In this document: one piece after another, positions 1-8,575 of the stretch
Position numbering within the stretch: the first letter of the stretch is position 1
Layout: each line of letters starts with the position of its first letter
Assembly (NCBI RefSeq): GCF_003852495.1
Contig: NZ_QAJI01000001.1
Span: 570,937 to 607,235, forward strand
Length of the DNA: 36,299 nt
Direction of reading: 5' to 3'
Source: Taibaiella sp. KBW10
GTDB taxonomy: Bacteria > Bacteroidota > Bacteroidia > Chitinophagales > Chitinophagaceae
The notes under the pieces: model-generated
Seen by the model: the letters and a program-made list of their open reading frames with translations, nothing else
The model's database searches: none
Told to the model about the DNA's origin: nothing
Position numbers and translations under genes: made by a program

Positions 1-83
1 AGAGTGCTTTTCTGTTATAGTACCTATATTAATCTTCCGCATAGCAGAAACAATCGTTTGTTATATGCGTATGCCAAATAAAA

Positions 84-425
84 TTACCAGATGAATTTAT
101 AGAGTACAAAAAGTAAGCCCAGCAAAACGGTTGCGATAATTACCCCTTTTGTGCTCTGATACGCTTTTCTATTTAAGAAATAATAGAAAGGCACCAGGTT
201 CACAATCATGGCCAAGCTGATTGGCTTAGAAGCCGCAGAATAAGTGGGCTCTCCTTTAAAAAGGTTTAAATAAAAGGTCAATCCTACACTATTGTACATC
301 AGAAAATAGACGAGCACCAATCCCAGTATAGAGAAGCCTAAACCGACTAGCAATCCGGCTACGGCATTATCTACGCCTTTCTTCTTTTTAGGTTTGTTAA
401 TATCATAAGGACTGTATTGATCCAT
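84..425 (-). CDS. Small multi-pass membrane protein, family not recognised
   Basis: This 113-residue protein has no signal peptide. It starts with a polar, lysine-rich cytoplasmic-looking segment (KPKKKK near residue 12), followed by about three hydrophobic helices near residues 22-45, 68-85 and 92-112. The positive charges before the first helix suggest a cytoplasmic N-terminus. No catalytic motif is visible. It starts 24 bases after the Xaa-Pro aminopeptidase stop on the same strand, so the two are probably co-transcribed. That does not establish a functional link. I assign no function; a small integral membrane protein is as far as the sequence goes. Confidence 0.75.
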   Translation of the reverse strand: MDQYSPYDINKPKKKKGVDNAVAGLLVGLGFSILGLVLVYFLMYNSVGLTFYLNLFKGEPTYSAASKPISLAMIVNLVPFYYFLNRKAYQSTKGVIIATVLLGLLFVLYKFIW

Positions 426-449
426 GGGTTACTTTTTAAAGGTTTATAA

Positions 450-1739
450 TTATTTACGTTTCATGTAACGCTCTATCTCATCTACGGTAATCGGAATACC
501 TTTAAACAAATCGATACTGCCATTTTTAGTCAGCCAATAGTTGTTCTCGATGCGGATACCCATCTGTTCTTCTTCTATGTAAATACCCGGTTCTATCGTG
601 AATAACATCCCTTCTTTTACCGGTTCATTACGGGTACCTAGATCATGTACATCCAGGCCCAAATGATGCCCGATACCATGATAGAAATATTTACGGTAGG
701 CCGGATTTTCCGGATCCTGGTTCTTAATATCTGCTTTTGAGATCAGCCCGATTTTCACCAATTGCTTTTCCATCTCTACATTGACCTTTTCCATATAGTC
801 AGCGTAATTGATCTTAGGTTTTAAGATCGAAACACAGTAGTTATGTACATTTAAACAAGCGTTGTACACTTCTGCCTGGCGCTTAGAGAATTTTCCATTG
901 ACCGGGATCGTACGGGACATGTCTGCGCAATAATTACCATACTCTGCACCGAAATCCATCAGGATCAATTCTCCGTCTTTACACTCCTGATTGTTCTCTA
1001 CATAATGCAATACCCTTGCACGGTCGCCGCTGGCCAAAATACAGCCATAAGCGTGGCGCGTAGCACGGTTGCGAATAAACTCATGGGTAATTTCGGCTTC
1101 GATTTCCTGTTCGAAAATACCGGGTTTAATAAATTTCATCACCCTTAAGAACGCCTTATGCGTGATATCTACCGCTTCCTGCGTTACGGCAATTTCTTCT
1201 TTGGTTTTGATGGCCCGTACTTCCTTCATGATCACCGCAGCCCTTTCATATTTATGTAAAGGATATTGCTGTTGGATCTTTGCGACGAATTGCAAATCTG
1301 TTCTTAAAACGTTCCCTCTTCTATCGTTTTCATTCGTATCTAAATACACATATTCTGCATGATGCATCCATACCTGGATCATGGCTTCTATGCTATCTAC
1401 ATATTGCACATTTTTAATCCCTGATAATTCCGTTGCTTCGTCTTTGCGTAAAAGATGTCCGTTCCATTTTTCCAGCAGTTCATTAGGCCTTTGTATCACC
1501 AATACTTCTCTGGCCGCCGCATCTTTATTGTCGGGGTAAAGGATGACCATAGTCTGCTCCTGAGTAATCCCGGACAACCAGGTGATATTTGAATTGGCTT
1601 TGTAATTATATACAGCATCGCCATTCTCCGCAATCACGGGGTTTGCATTGAAAAGGGCAATACTATTAGGTTTCATCGCTTTTATGAAACGTTCTCTGTT
1701 CTTTTTATATAAAGCAGAATTGATGGGTAAATATTTCAT
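450..1739 (-). CDS. pepP: Xaa-Pro aminopeptidase (M24B family)
   Basis: This cytoplasmic metallopeptidase should remove the N-terminal residue from peptides whose second residue is proline. At 429 residues it has the usual length. An N-terminal creatinase-like domain (about 1-165) precedes the pita-bread catalytic domain. The five expected metal ligands are all present: D262 and D273 (MDFGAEYGNYCADMSRT), H358 (GIGHHLGLDVHD), E383 (EPGIYI) and E398 (GIRIENNY). The enzyme therefore looks intact and probably binds two Mn or similar ions. The 113-residue membrane protein lies 24 bases downstream on the same strand. A near-consensus -7 box lies upstream at 1773-1780. The symbol is used in the family sense. 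Confidence 0.93.
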   Translation of the reverse strand: MKYLPINSALYKKNRERFIKAMKPNSIALFNANPVIAENGDAVYNYKANSNITWLSGITQEQTMVILYPDNKDAAAREVLVIQRPNELLEKWNGHLLRKDEATELSGIKNVQYVDSIEAMIQVWMHHAEYVYLDTNENDRRGNVLRTDLQFVAKIQQQYPLHKYERAAVIMKEVRAIKTKEEIAVTQEAVDITHKAFLRVMKFIKPGIFEQEIEAEITHEFIRNRATRHAYGCILASGDRARVLHYVENNQECKDGELILMDFGAEYGNYCADMSRTIPVNGKFSKRQAEVYNACLNVHNYCVSILKPKINYADYMEKVNVEMEKQLVKIGLISKADIKNQDPENPAYRKYFYHGIGHHLGLDVHDLGTRNEPVKEGMLFTIEPGIYIEEEQMGIRIENNYWLTKNGSIDLFKGIPITVDEIERYMKRK

Positions 1740-1772
1740 TACGTAAACGCTTAAAAATTATTAATACGGTTG

Positions 1773-1780
1773 TAAAGGTA
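1773..1780 (-). promoter_or_regulatory. Candidate -7 box for the aminopeptidase gene
   Basis: The minus strand reads TACCTTTA, one mismatch from the Bacteroidota TAnnTTTG -7 consensus. A TTTTG lies about 22 bases further upstream, within the range for the -33 element. It sits about 35 bases before the aminopeptidase ATG. Confidence 0.35.
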
Positions 1781-1861
1781 AGCATTAGCGATTATTTTAA
1801 AACAAAAGATTGGGGACATTTTACCCTTCATCGGTCTGTTGAATCGTATTTACTTTCACAG

Positions 1862-1890
1862 CGAAAAAGCGGCTCCTGTATACAGCCGGT
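1862..1890 (-). terminator. Hairpin terminator after the TPR regulator
   Basis: On the minus strand CGGCT (1888-1884) and AGCCG (1874-1870) form a stem around a loop, followed by a T run (1868-1864). It begins 17 bases after the stop codon of the TPR-HTH gene. Confidence 0.55.
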
Positions 1891-1904
1891 TCTTAAGATA
1901 AGCC

Positions 1905-3680
1905 TTACAATATATTCTTCACAAAATCGTCCAGCTTATCCTGTTCCTGTAAGCCAAATCGCTTTTTTAAACGATAGCGGTTTTTCTTGACGCCCAAAAT
2001 AGAGATCCCAAGCATATCGGCACATTCCTTATTATCAATATTTAATTTGATGAGCAAGCACTGCCGCTCTTCGGCCGGTGCCATATCGGGAAACTGAGCC
2101 CTTAGTTTATTGATAAAACCGGGATGCACTTTATCGAAATGAATCTTAAATTGCCGCCAGTCGTCTTCCGTTAATATTTTAAATTGATACAGTTCGCTCA
2201 GGGTTTCCGAATCCTGAACCTGAAGGGTTTGCGCCGTACTCAATTGTACCAGTTTTGTCTCCAGCTCATCAATAAATTTATTTTTTGATATAATGCTTTC
2301 GGTAAAATGAAGTAAATCCTTTTCGTTTCCTTCTAATTCGCGCCTGATCTGCTCTATTTCCAGTTTATTCTTCCGGTTACGGCTGTGTTGTAATAGAATA
2401 ATTAATGCGCCGATACCCGCCGCTACAATAAACAAGAGCAGATAGATGATTTTCCAGGTCGTATTTATCTTTTGCTCATAATTCAATTGCTGAATACGCT
2501 GCTGCTTTTGATTCGTCTCATATTTAATATTCAGCTCGTCTATTATTTTTGTCTTGTCTTGGTTGTATAAAGAATCGCTGGACGCTTTATATTGTTGATA
2601 ATAATCCAGTGCTTTGGCAAATTGCTGCTCTTTTTTGTATATGCTGTACAGCTTTCGACAGGCATTAGACAAGGCGCCCATCTGGCCCTTATTCCGGGCC
2701 TCGGTAATCACCCCTTCCAACATTCGCACCGCAGCTTCTGTATGACCGGTCATCCATAAGCAGGTCGCCAGGTTTTGTTTGATAATCGGTAATTGACGGA
2801 TGTCGCCGGATGCTTCCATCAAGCTCAGTGCCTCTGTAAGGACGGCTTGTGCCTCCTGCCATTTTTCAGATGCCATATAAGGCAAGGACAGATTATTCAG
2901 GCTTTCGGCTATATCATGCTGATCCCCTATTTCCCTACGGAGTTGCAGGGAAGATTGTGCAAACTCGATTGCTTGCGGATAGGCTTTAATATTGTAATAT
3001 AAGGTCGACAAAATCGATTCATTATACGCAATCATAGCCCTGTTCTCGTTTCTTTTATAATATGTCCTGCATTCAAGGGCCGTCTCGATGGCTTTCACAT
3101 AGTTTTTCTGATAATGATAATCAATGGACAAATCGCTTTTTATACGATATATACTGGCAGAATCTTTTGCGGCTTCATACAGGGCTAAGGCCTTATAGTG
3201 GTAGATAACCGCATCTTTGTAGGCTGCTCTGTAGATAAAATTTGTAGCCAGTCCCGAATACACATCCGCCAAATCAGCAGGGCTGTTTATCTTTTGGTAT
3301 ATCGCCGCCGCCGCTTCAAAAAAAAGGGTTGCTGTGTCATATTTCGATAAATAATTATAATAGTATCCTCTTGTTTTTGCCAGTAAGCCTTTTGCAGGCA
3401 AACTTCCGGGATTCATACTATCGTAATAAGAGATATGCTGCAACAACAATCCATACTTATTTTCAGCACTCATCGATTGTGCCAGGGCTTCATACAAGCT
3501 ATCTATAGTCTTTGCATTAAAGGCTTCGATACGGGCATATGTCTTTTCCACATCTGTAGTATCCAATACAAAAGTACCCGGGGCAGGAGAATCCATCGCC
3601 TGCTCTTGCTTGCGCTTACAGGCACTCAACCAAAGAATACAAATAAGAATCAGAAAGCGGCTGGCTTGTCTTAACGGCAC
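1905..3680 (-). CDS. Membrane-spanning TPR / LuxR-like HTH regulator with lipoprotein-type N-terminus
   Basis: I start this gene at a GTG at 3680, giving 591 residues. The frame is open to an ATG at 3779, but a perfect -7 box (TACTTTTG) covers 3777-3784, so that ATG would lie upstream of the transcript. From the GTG the protein opens with a hydrophobic segment ending in the lipobox LSAC (Cys at residue 21) and then KRK. About 350 residues of TPR-like helical repeats follow. Next come one hydrophobic segment (IIYLLLFIVAAGIGALIILL, about residue 411), a coiled coil, and a C-terminal LuxR-like helix-turn-helix (CADMLGISILGVKKNRYRLKKR). This is a common Bacteroidota architecture: TPRs outside the membrane joined to a cytoplasmic DNA-binding domain. 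The target is unknown. The divergent secreted-protein gene at 3903 is a candidate by position only. Confidence 0.85.
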   Translation of the reverse strand: MPLRQASRFLILICILWLSACKRKQEQAMDSPAPGTFVLDTTDVEKTYARIEAFNAKTIDSLYEALAQSMSAENKYGLLLQHISYYDSMNPGSLPAKGLLAKTRGYYYNYLSKYDTATLFFEAAAAIYQKINSPADLADVYSGLATNFIYRAAYKDAVIYHYKALALYEAAKDSASIYRIKSDLSIDYHYQKNYVKAIETALECRTYYKRNENRAMIAYNESILSTLYYNIKAYPQAIEFAQSSLQLRREIGDQHDIAESLNNLSLPYMASEKWQEAQAVLTEALSLMEASGDIRQLPIIKQNLATCLWMTGHTEAAVRMLEGVITEARNKGQMGALSNACRKLYSIYKKEQQFAKALDYYQQYKASSDSLYNQDKTKIIDELNIKYETNQKQQRIQQLNYEQKINTTWKIIYLLLFIVAAGIGALIILLQHSRNRKNKLEIEQIRRELEGNEKDLLHFTESIISKNKFIDELETKLVQLSTAQTLQVQDSETLSELYQFKILTEDDWRQFKIHFDKVHPGFINKLRAQFPDMAPAEERQCLLIKLNIDNKECADMLGISILGVKKNRYRLKKRFGLQEQDKLDDFVKNIL

Positions 3681-3776
3681 GTAAAATCGTTTAGAAAAAT
3701 AATGAGGAGATACAAAAAAAGATAAAAAACAACTGACAATCAACATTATACAAAAATGTCTACCTATCTGTCTCCG

Positions 3777-3784
3777 CAAAAGTA
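3777..3784 (-). promoter_or_regulatory. -7 box of the TPR regulator gene
   Basis: TACTTTTG on the minus strand matches the Bacteroidota TAnnTTTG consensus exactly. No clear -33 TTG is seen at 17-23 bases. It overlaps the most upstream ATG in frame, and so argues for a downstream translation start. Confidence 0.5.
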
Positions 3785-3902
3785 AACAACTTTTTCATGA
3801 TTGTCGCCCTTTCTGTAGCCCCCTATATGCCAACCCCTGTAGGCACCCGGGAAGTCTTACCAGCAAACGCTGCAAAGCATAATTTATAATCAATCAAAAA
3901 AA

Positions 3903-5024
3903 ATGAAGATGAACAAAATGAGACTCGCTTTATTGTCGCTTGCAATTTCTGCAACGCAAATTTCTTACGCCCAAATCACCAGTCCGGCCCCCTATTGTGC
4001 TGCCGGTTATGATGACGGCTTTATGCCCGTGCCCCATTATATCTCCAATGTAAAGCTGGGCGCTTTGAATAATACGAGCGGCACGACACAATACTCTGGT
4101 GTACACTATGCCTATTATAACACTGTAACGGCTCCTGCACTGATCAAGGGCAATAGCTATCCTCTTTCGATAACACATGATGGTGGCGTAACGATACACT
4201 TTGTAGCAGTGTATATTGATTTTAATCATAATAACAGTTTCGGAGATCCGGGAGAAAGGGTACTGCAACAAACCATTAATAACAACAGTGTAACCAATCC
4301 GTCGATGGCCAATATTACGATTCCTGCGACGGCCGCTACCGGCATTACCCGTATGCGCGTTATGGTATTTGAGGATGATGAATACACGTTTGTACCCGGC
4401 ACTAATGCCACACCCTGTACTGCCGATGCAGGTGGTTCTTTTGACTGGGGAGAAACAGAAGACTATAATGTAAATATTACGGGTAGCAGCACCGGAACAA
4501 GCCCTGTCGCTGCTTTTACGGTCAATGCCACAACAGGTAGTACAAATACCATCTTTAGCTTTACCGATAATAGCACAAACAATCCATCGGCCAGAAGCTG
4601 GAGCTTTAGCCCCAACAATGTCAGCTATCAGGCTGGCGGCAGCGCGACTACAACAAACCCAAGTGTTTTATTTACAACTGCGGGTGTTTATACCGTAAAA
4701 CTTAAGGTCAGCAATGCTTCCGGCAGCGACTCTATGATTAAAACAGACTATATAACCGTAAGTGAGCCGAGCGCCTTAAGGGACCTTAGCCTTGCTCCAA
4801 CAATGATGTCGCATCCTAATCCGGCAAAAGATTATCTCAATATCAATCCGGAGTTCAAAGGATCTGTGATCAGCATCACAGATGTACAGGGAAGAACCTT
4901 GTTTAGCACTCCAGCCCTGCAGCATACCAGCATCGATCTCCGCAATATCCCTGCAGGTCTTTATTTTCTGCGTATTATGCAAGAGCAGCATGTTTATGTA
5001 CAAAAGATATCCATTCAGAAATAA
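3903..5024 (+). CDS. Secreted GEVED / PKD-domain protein with T9SS sorting signal
   Basis: The 373-residue product has a signal peptide (about 1-24, ending SYAQ). An N-terminal beta-sandwich carries a GEVED-type ending, GETEDYNVNI near residue 183. The acidic segment before it, IDFNHNNSFGDPGE, resembles a calcium-binding loop. A PKD-like domain occupies about 203-290 (FTTAGVYTVKLKVSN). The C-terminal type A sorting domain begins at HPNPAKDYLNI and ends QKISIQK. The protein is probably exported by the Sec pathway, moved across the outer membrane by T9SS, and then anchored or released. No catalytic domain is seen, so an adhesin or binding role is possible but unproven. The TPR regulator gene is transcribed divergently 222 bases away, or 123 bases from the upstream ATG. 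A strong terminator follows. Confidence 0.88.
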   Translation: MKMNKMRLALLSLAISATQISYAQITSPAPYCAAGYDDGFMPVPHYISNVKLGALNNTSGTTQYSGVHYAYYNTVTAPALIKGNSYPLSITHDGGVTIHFVAVYIDFNHNNSFGDPGERVLQQTINNNSVTNPSMANITIPATAATGITRMRVMVFEDDEYTFVPGTNATPCTADAGGSFDWGETEDYNVNITGSSTGTSPVAAFTVNATTGSTNTIFSFTDNSTNNPSARSWSFSPNNVSYQAGGSATTTNPSVLFTTAGVYTVKLKVSNASGSDSMIKTDYITVSEPSALRDLSLAPTMMSHPNPAKDYLNINPEFKGSVISITDVQGRTLFSTPALQHTSIDLRNIPAGLYFLRIMQEQHVYVQKISIQK

Positions 5025-5046
5025 GCATAAATAAAAAAACTTGTCC

Positions 5047-5091
5047 AAACCACCTGCGGGATGATCAGTTGATCATCCCGCAGGTGGTTTT
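5047..5091. terminator. Strong bidirectional terminator between convergent genes
   Basis: A perfect 21-base inverted repeat (5047-5067 and 5070-5090) has T runs on both strands: TTTT at the right end and an A7 run just left of it. It lies between the convergent GEVED protein gene and the YetF-like gene and could end transcription from both. Confidence 0.85.
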
Positions 5092-5129
5092 AAACTATAT
5101 TGCCATCATCCTATTTAGCTGATAACCGC

Positions 5130-5846
5130 CTACCGGATGCGTTTTTTATTACTGGACGGCACCCATTTATTTTTACGGCAATCCGGGCAGCTTGTATGGT
5201 CTGCCGCTTGCCAGTATTGGGTGTGGCCACAGAAGGTACAGGAATAATGCCCTTCCCGGTCAATTCTGTCGAGGCTTTGATCCAAAGAACCGGGCATAAT
5301 GGGTAAGCCATATTTCACTTCTTCATCCGGGTAATAGAAAATACTGATGCTTCCGTTTACCTCTACAATGGCCTGTTCAATCTGCCCCAGCTGAGAGACG
5401 CTCTGTAATCTTAACTCTGCAAAGAACTCATCTTCTCCCAAAGTTTCTTTTCGAAAATTCTCTATAGAAAAAGCGCCATTCTTAATCAGGCAAATCGGCT
5501 TACCCTCTACCATTTGTTCAAATTTCTTGTGCTTCCCGATCAGATAGGTAATGGTGGTGTACATGCCAATGACGAGGGTAAATACGGCTAAAGAAGGCAG
5601 GATACCTACATCCTTATAGAACATAGGGTCGCCGGCTGCAGAACCCAGGCCAATGATCACGACGAGTTCAAAAACGGACAATTGTTTCACACCCCGTTTA
5701 CCCAGAATACGCAGGGCAATCATGATTATGGTAAACATAATGACGGTTCTGAGGGCTGTTTCCCCAAGGAATACCCAGTCTTCTTTTCCCAGCAGGACTT
5801 CTTTCCAGCTAAAACTATTTTGCGCTTGCAATAAATGTGGTCGCAT
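5130..5846 (-). CDS. YetF/DUF421-type membrane protein with C-terminal zinc ribbon
   Basis: The 238-residue protein has the DUF421/YetF layout: about three N-terminal membrane helices (about 31-47, 57-71 and 83-103), with LGKRGVKQLSVFELVVIIGLG as the family-typical stretch. A soluble domain (about 110-180) follows, including GKPICLIKNG and FFAELRLQSV. Family function is poorly defined; YetF-like proteins have been associated with spore and stress physiology in Bacillus. Unusually, the tail carries two CxxC pairs, C203/C206 and C220/C223 (CTFCGH and CPDC), which look like a rubredoxin-type or zinc-ribbon knuckle. The lysine/arginine-rich end suggests the tail is cytoplasmic. The gene is separated by 71 bases from the next minus-strand gene's stop. 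The family call is fairly sure; the ribbon's role is unknown. Confidence 0.85.
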   Translation of the reverse strand: MRPHLLQAQNSFSWKEVLLGKEDWVFLGETALRTVIMFTIIMIALRILGKRGVKQLSVFELVVIIGLGSAAGDPMFYKDVGILPSLAVFTLVIGMYTTITYLIGKHKKFEQMVEGKPICLIKNGAFSIENFRKETLGEDEFFAELRLQSVSQLGQIEQAIVEVNGSISIFYYPDEEVKYGLPIMPGSLDQSLDRIDREGHYSCTFCGHTQYWQAADHTSCPDCRKNKWVPSSNKKRIR

Positions 5847-5917
5847 AAATTGAAGTTAGGTAAAATATCGATTCAATTCTGAGCGCAGCTTTTTTCTTAA
5901 AGAATATAATCCGGTCT

Positions 5918-6736
5918 TTATTTCGCCTGGATCAACTGCATCATGCCATTAATATGCTTGGCCCCGTATAGTACCAGAATCTTCTTATCGGATGAGGCTT
6001 TAATCAAACGGGCTACATGTTCATTCCGATAATCCACGATGACCGGCGTGATATCATTATTTAATTTATCGCAGGGATACATCAGGTTGTCAAAACCAGC
6101 CTCAAAATCGCATGGTGTTAGCTTTATCTGGCCATAACGCCTTTCATATTCGGCGATTAATTGCCCTATACGCAGGTCGGCATTCAGATCCGATTTTGTA
6201 ATCCCAAGATCTTTGTATTCCGGTTGTGTGATAACATCGGGAAAGAATTTTTTCAAAATGGCATAAGTTTGACGGGTAGGTTCAATACCGATCATTTTCC
6301 GAAGCTTTAAGCGCAGGGTATCGACAGCATTGGTATCTTTTGCATGTGCCGATCCTTGCAGTTGTTCGTAGTAAACTGTGTAGCCTTGCGATTTGTACTT
6401 GTTTACAATATTTTTCACTTCACTATAAAATTCGGGGGTAGAGACGTGAGCCAGAGGGACAAAAGCAACGGTCTTGTTTTTTAAGGTGACCGTTTTTATC
6501 TCCGGTGTCTTGGACTTCATGGCTGTTAAGCTCTCCTCAATTTCACTTTTCTTTTCCGGTGGCAGGCTATTGATGGCCATTTTAAACATGGTTTCGACCT
6601 GCTCGGGCGACATCTTGCTTAATATAGATAAGGCGGAATCCTGTTCCCGACTCTGGGCAAAGGAGGTGGCCCTTCCGGCAAAAAGAAAGTTGCCAATACA
6701 GAGGATAATAAATGCTAAGGGTTTTATACGATACAT
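5918..6736 (-). CDS. Exported TraB/Tiki/ChaN-superfamily-like protein
   Basis: The 272-residue protein has an N-terminal signal peptide (hydrophobic core about 7-22, probable cleavage near ATSFAQ). After a linker with predicted helices, residues about 85-110 read VAFVPLAHVSTPEFYSEV and then GYTVYYEQL. Near the C-terminus comes YRNEHVARLI followed by ILVLYGAKHINGM. The order of an early His plus a Glu after a strand, a mid-to-late RNxxxA helix and a terminal GAxH motif matches the TraB/PrgY/Tiki-like superfamily, some of which are metallopeptidases. Assignment is by motif order and is tentative. It lies upstream of the YetF-like gene on the same strand with 71 bases between them, and may be co-transcribed with it. 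Confidence 0.6.
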   Translation of the reverse strand: MYRIKPLAFIILCIGNFLFAGRATSFAQSREQDSALSILSKMSPEQVETMFKMAINSLPPEKKSEIEESLTAMKSKTPEIKTVTLKNKTVAFVPLAHVSTPEFYSEVKNIVNKYKSQGYTVYYEQLQGSAHAKDTNAVDTLRLKLRKMIGIEPTRQTYAILKKFFPDVITQPEYKDLGITKSDLNADLRIGQLIAEYERRYGQIKLTPCDFEAGFDNLMYPCDKLNNDITPVIVDYRNEHVARLIKASSDKKILVLYGAKHINGMMQLIQAK

Positions 6737-7023
6737 AATACATAAGGTTTAAGGCCATAATATTATTGAGAAAAAATCAGATAAACCAATGCTTAAGGTT
6801 ATTTAATGTTAAAGGGTAAGCGCTTAAGCACAAGGGAACCAGAAGTAAGGGATCTCTTCTGTAAATTCTTTCACCACTATTTTATACAAGTGTAGATTTT
6901 TTATAGTTAAATTTTTAAATAAAAAAACACCGATGCATGGCAGCACCAGAACCTGAATAAAAATAACACAGATTAAATCAATTATTTGACCTTAGTTATA
7001 TATAAAACTTTGATTTGTTTATT

Positions 7024-7051
7024 TGTGATTAAAATTCAATTAATTATCACA
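7024..7051. promoter_or_regulatory. Inverted repeat upstream of the lipoprotein gene
   Basis: TGTGAT (7024-7029) and ATCACA (7046-7051) form an interrupted inverted repeat; flanking TAA/TTA bases extend the symmetry. The half-sites resemble CRP/FNR-family operators. The 16-base spacing is longer than the 6 bases of the E. coli CRP site, so the regulator cannot be named. Confidence 0.4.
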
Positions 7052-7055
7052 AAAG

Positions 7056-7069
7056 TGAAATATATTTCA
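7056..7069. promoter_or_regulatory. 14-bp perfect palindrome
   Basis: TGAAATATATTTCA is its own reverse complement. It lies about 20-33 bases before the candidate -7 element and 61 bases before the lipoprotein ATG, so it is placed to act as an operator. AT-rich DNA makes chance palindromes more likely. Confidence 0.35.
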
Positions 7070-7129
7070 TTTTTCAACATTTTCCTTATAATTTGCGACA
7101 TCATTTAAAATCACTTTATACAAAAATTC

Positions 7130-8539
7130 ATGAAAAAACTATCCATTTTCGCCTTACTTATAGCGGGTTTGGCTTTTACAGGTTGCAAGAAAGAATTTGC
7201 AACTGAAGAACATCTTCCAATATCGCTGAAGACAATGAGCGGCACAATTACGAATATGCCAACAGTCATTGATGGCATGCTTTATTTTGAAACGGACGAT
7301 CAGTATTTACAATATGTACAGGGTTTGAAAGATGCCGTTGAAAACAAGGAAGATGATCGGGAAGATGATGAAATATTGAACGAAATTGAAGCATCAATGG
7401 GCTTTAATTCATTACGTAAACAAAGGTATACGACATTCAATATTCAAAATCAAACCGGTTGGGGAAAGTATGAAGATATCCCTGAAATGAATGAAATCGA
7501 TAAAGTTGACCAGAGTATTTTTAACACGAAAAGTGAATATAAGATTGGTAACAAGGTCTATAAAAAAATGAATCATAAATATGACATCGTTGTTGACCTA
7601 AGTTCAAATAATGCTGTTGAAATCTTAAATGGCGCGCGCGTTCTAGTGGAAGAAACCGAGCATAAAGGCGACATCACATTAAGCCAAATTAGAAATTTAG
7701 ATTGGACAAAAAAATCATTAACAATCCTCGATCTGTCAATCAATGGATGGGAAATTACACCAATGGATGAAAACCCTACTCCACTAGCTGAATATGAATT
7801 ATCTGGGTTTGTACATGAAATGAATGCTTGCGGTGGAACACTAAACCGCATGACCGTTCGTAGCATGACATTAGTGAAAACAGGAACAAGTACGCCATAT
7901 GCAGCTTACTACACAGTCAACTATGGCGATGGAACACCTGGATTAGTGGATTATCATGCAACGGCTGGAATGTTCGGTGTGGAATATTATGATGAACACC
8001 AATATGCAAATGCAGGAACATATACAGTAACCATTTCTGCTAAATTAACGCCAACCGGAGCCATCCTCGCATCTCAAACTTACCAAGTAACAGTTACGAA
8101 CTCAGGCGTGTGTTCGAAAACAACAAAAGAGAAAGTATACACATATGAAATAGATGCAACACACAAATTACGTTGTACAATTAAATACCGTAATCACTGG
8201 GTGTTCTATCGTGGTTGGATTGTAGATGGTACCGCAACAGCAGAGTACTATGTTAAATCTGGTTCAACATGGAAAAATCAAAAAGCAACAACATTAGGCG
8301 TAAAAGTGAAATCATATGCTTACAAGAAAGATGAAAACAACTGTATATTATATACAGGTACTGATGCTTCAGGTCTTTGGGTCGAGTCAGATTTAGCCCA
8401 AAACAATAAAAAATCAATGACAGTAGGGAGTAAAGGACATGGCCCCGTTGTTAAATATATAACAATCGATGCTTGGTTCCAAGTTACCGTAAACAACGTT
8501 ATATACAACAAACTGTACACGATGACCGCGTGTGATTAA
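7130..8539 (+). CDS. PKD-like domain lipoprotein, function unknown
   Basis: The 469-residue product starts with a lipoprotein signal (MKKLSIFALLIAGLAFTGCKK, lipid-anchored Cys at residue 19). A charged, mostly helical segment (about 40-100, with acidic KEDDREDDE) follows. The middle region includes a PKD-like fold with YTVNYGDGTPG near 262 and YANAGTYTVTISAKL near 290. The C-terminal third (about 330-469) is beta-rich and has spaced cysteines (C331, C353, C400, C468) that could form disulfides. No enzymatic motif is seen. The start agrees with the lipobox. The gene is followed after 36 bases by a probable outer-membrane protein, so the pair probably forms one transcriptional unit. Base composition is visibly more AT-rich than the neighbouring minus-strand genes. 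I infer a surface or outer-membrane lipoprotein. Confidence 0.8.
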   Translation: MKKLSIFALLIAGLAFTGCKKEFATEEHLPISLKTMSGTITNMPTVIDGMLYFETDDQYLQYVQGLKDAVENKEDDREDDEILNEIEASMGFNSLRKQRYTTFNIQNQTGWGKYEDIPEMNEIDKVDQSIFNTKSEYKIGNKVYKKMNHKYDIVVDLSSNNAVEILNGARVLVEETEHKGDITLSQIRNLDWTKKSLTILDLSINGWEITPMDENPTPLAEYELSGFVHEMNACGGTLNRMTVRSMTLVKTGTSTPYAAYYTVNYGDGTPGLVDYHATAGMFGVEYYDEHQYANAGTYTVTISAKLTPTGAILASQTYQVTVTNSGVCSKTTKEKVYTYEIDATHKLRCTIKYRNHWVFYRGWIVDGTATAEYYVKSGSTWKNQKATTLGVKVKSYAYKKDENNCILYTGTDASGLWVESDLAQNNKKSMTVGSKGHGPVVKYITIDAWFQVTVNNVIYNKLYTMTACD

Positions 8540-8575
8540 TTAATGTTATTTTGCAAAATAAAAATTGAACCGGAA

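Larger units (their letters stand above)
6737..7129. other. AT-rich divergent intergenic region (393 bp)
   Basis: No gene is visible here. The region separates the divergent TraB-like (minus) and lipoprotein (plus) genes. It is strikingly AT-rich, and its right half holds two palindromic sites (7024-7051 and 7056-7069) and a TAATTTG-like -7 candidate near 7089-7096. Confidence 0.7.

Noticed and set aside
8543-8575. An upstream ATG for the probable outer-membrane protein
   Set aside because: It adds eleven residues ahead of a normal signal peptide that starts at 8576 and lies only 3 bases past the previous stop.
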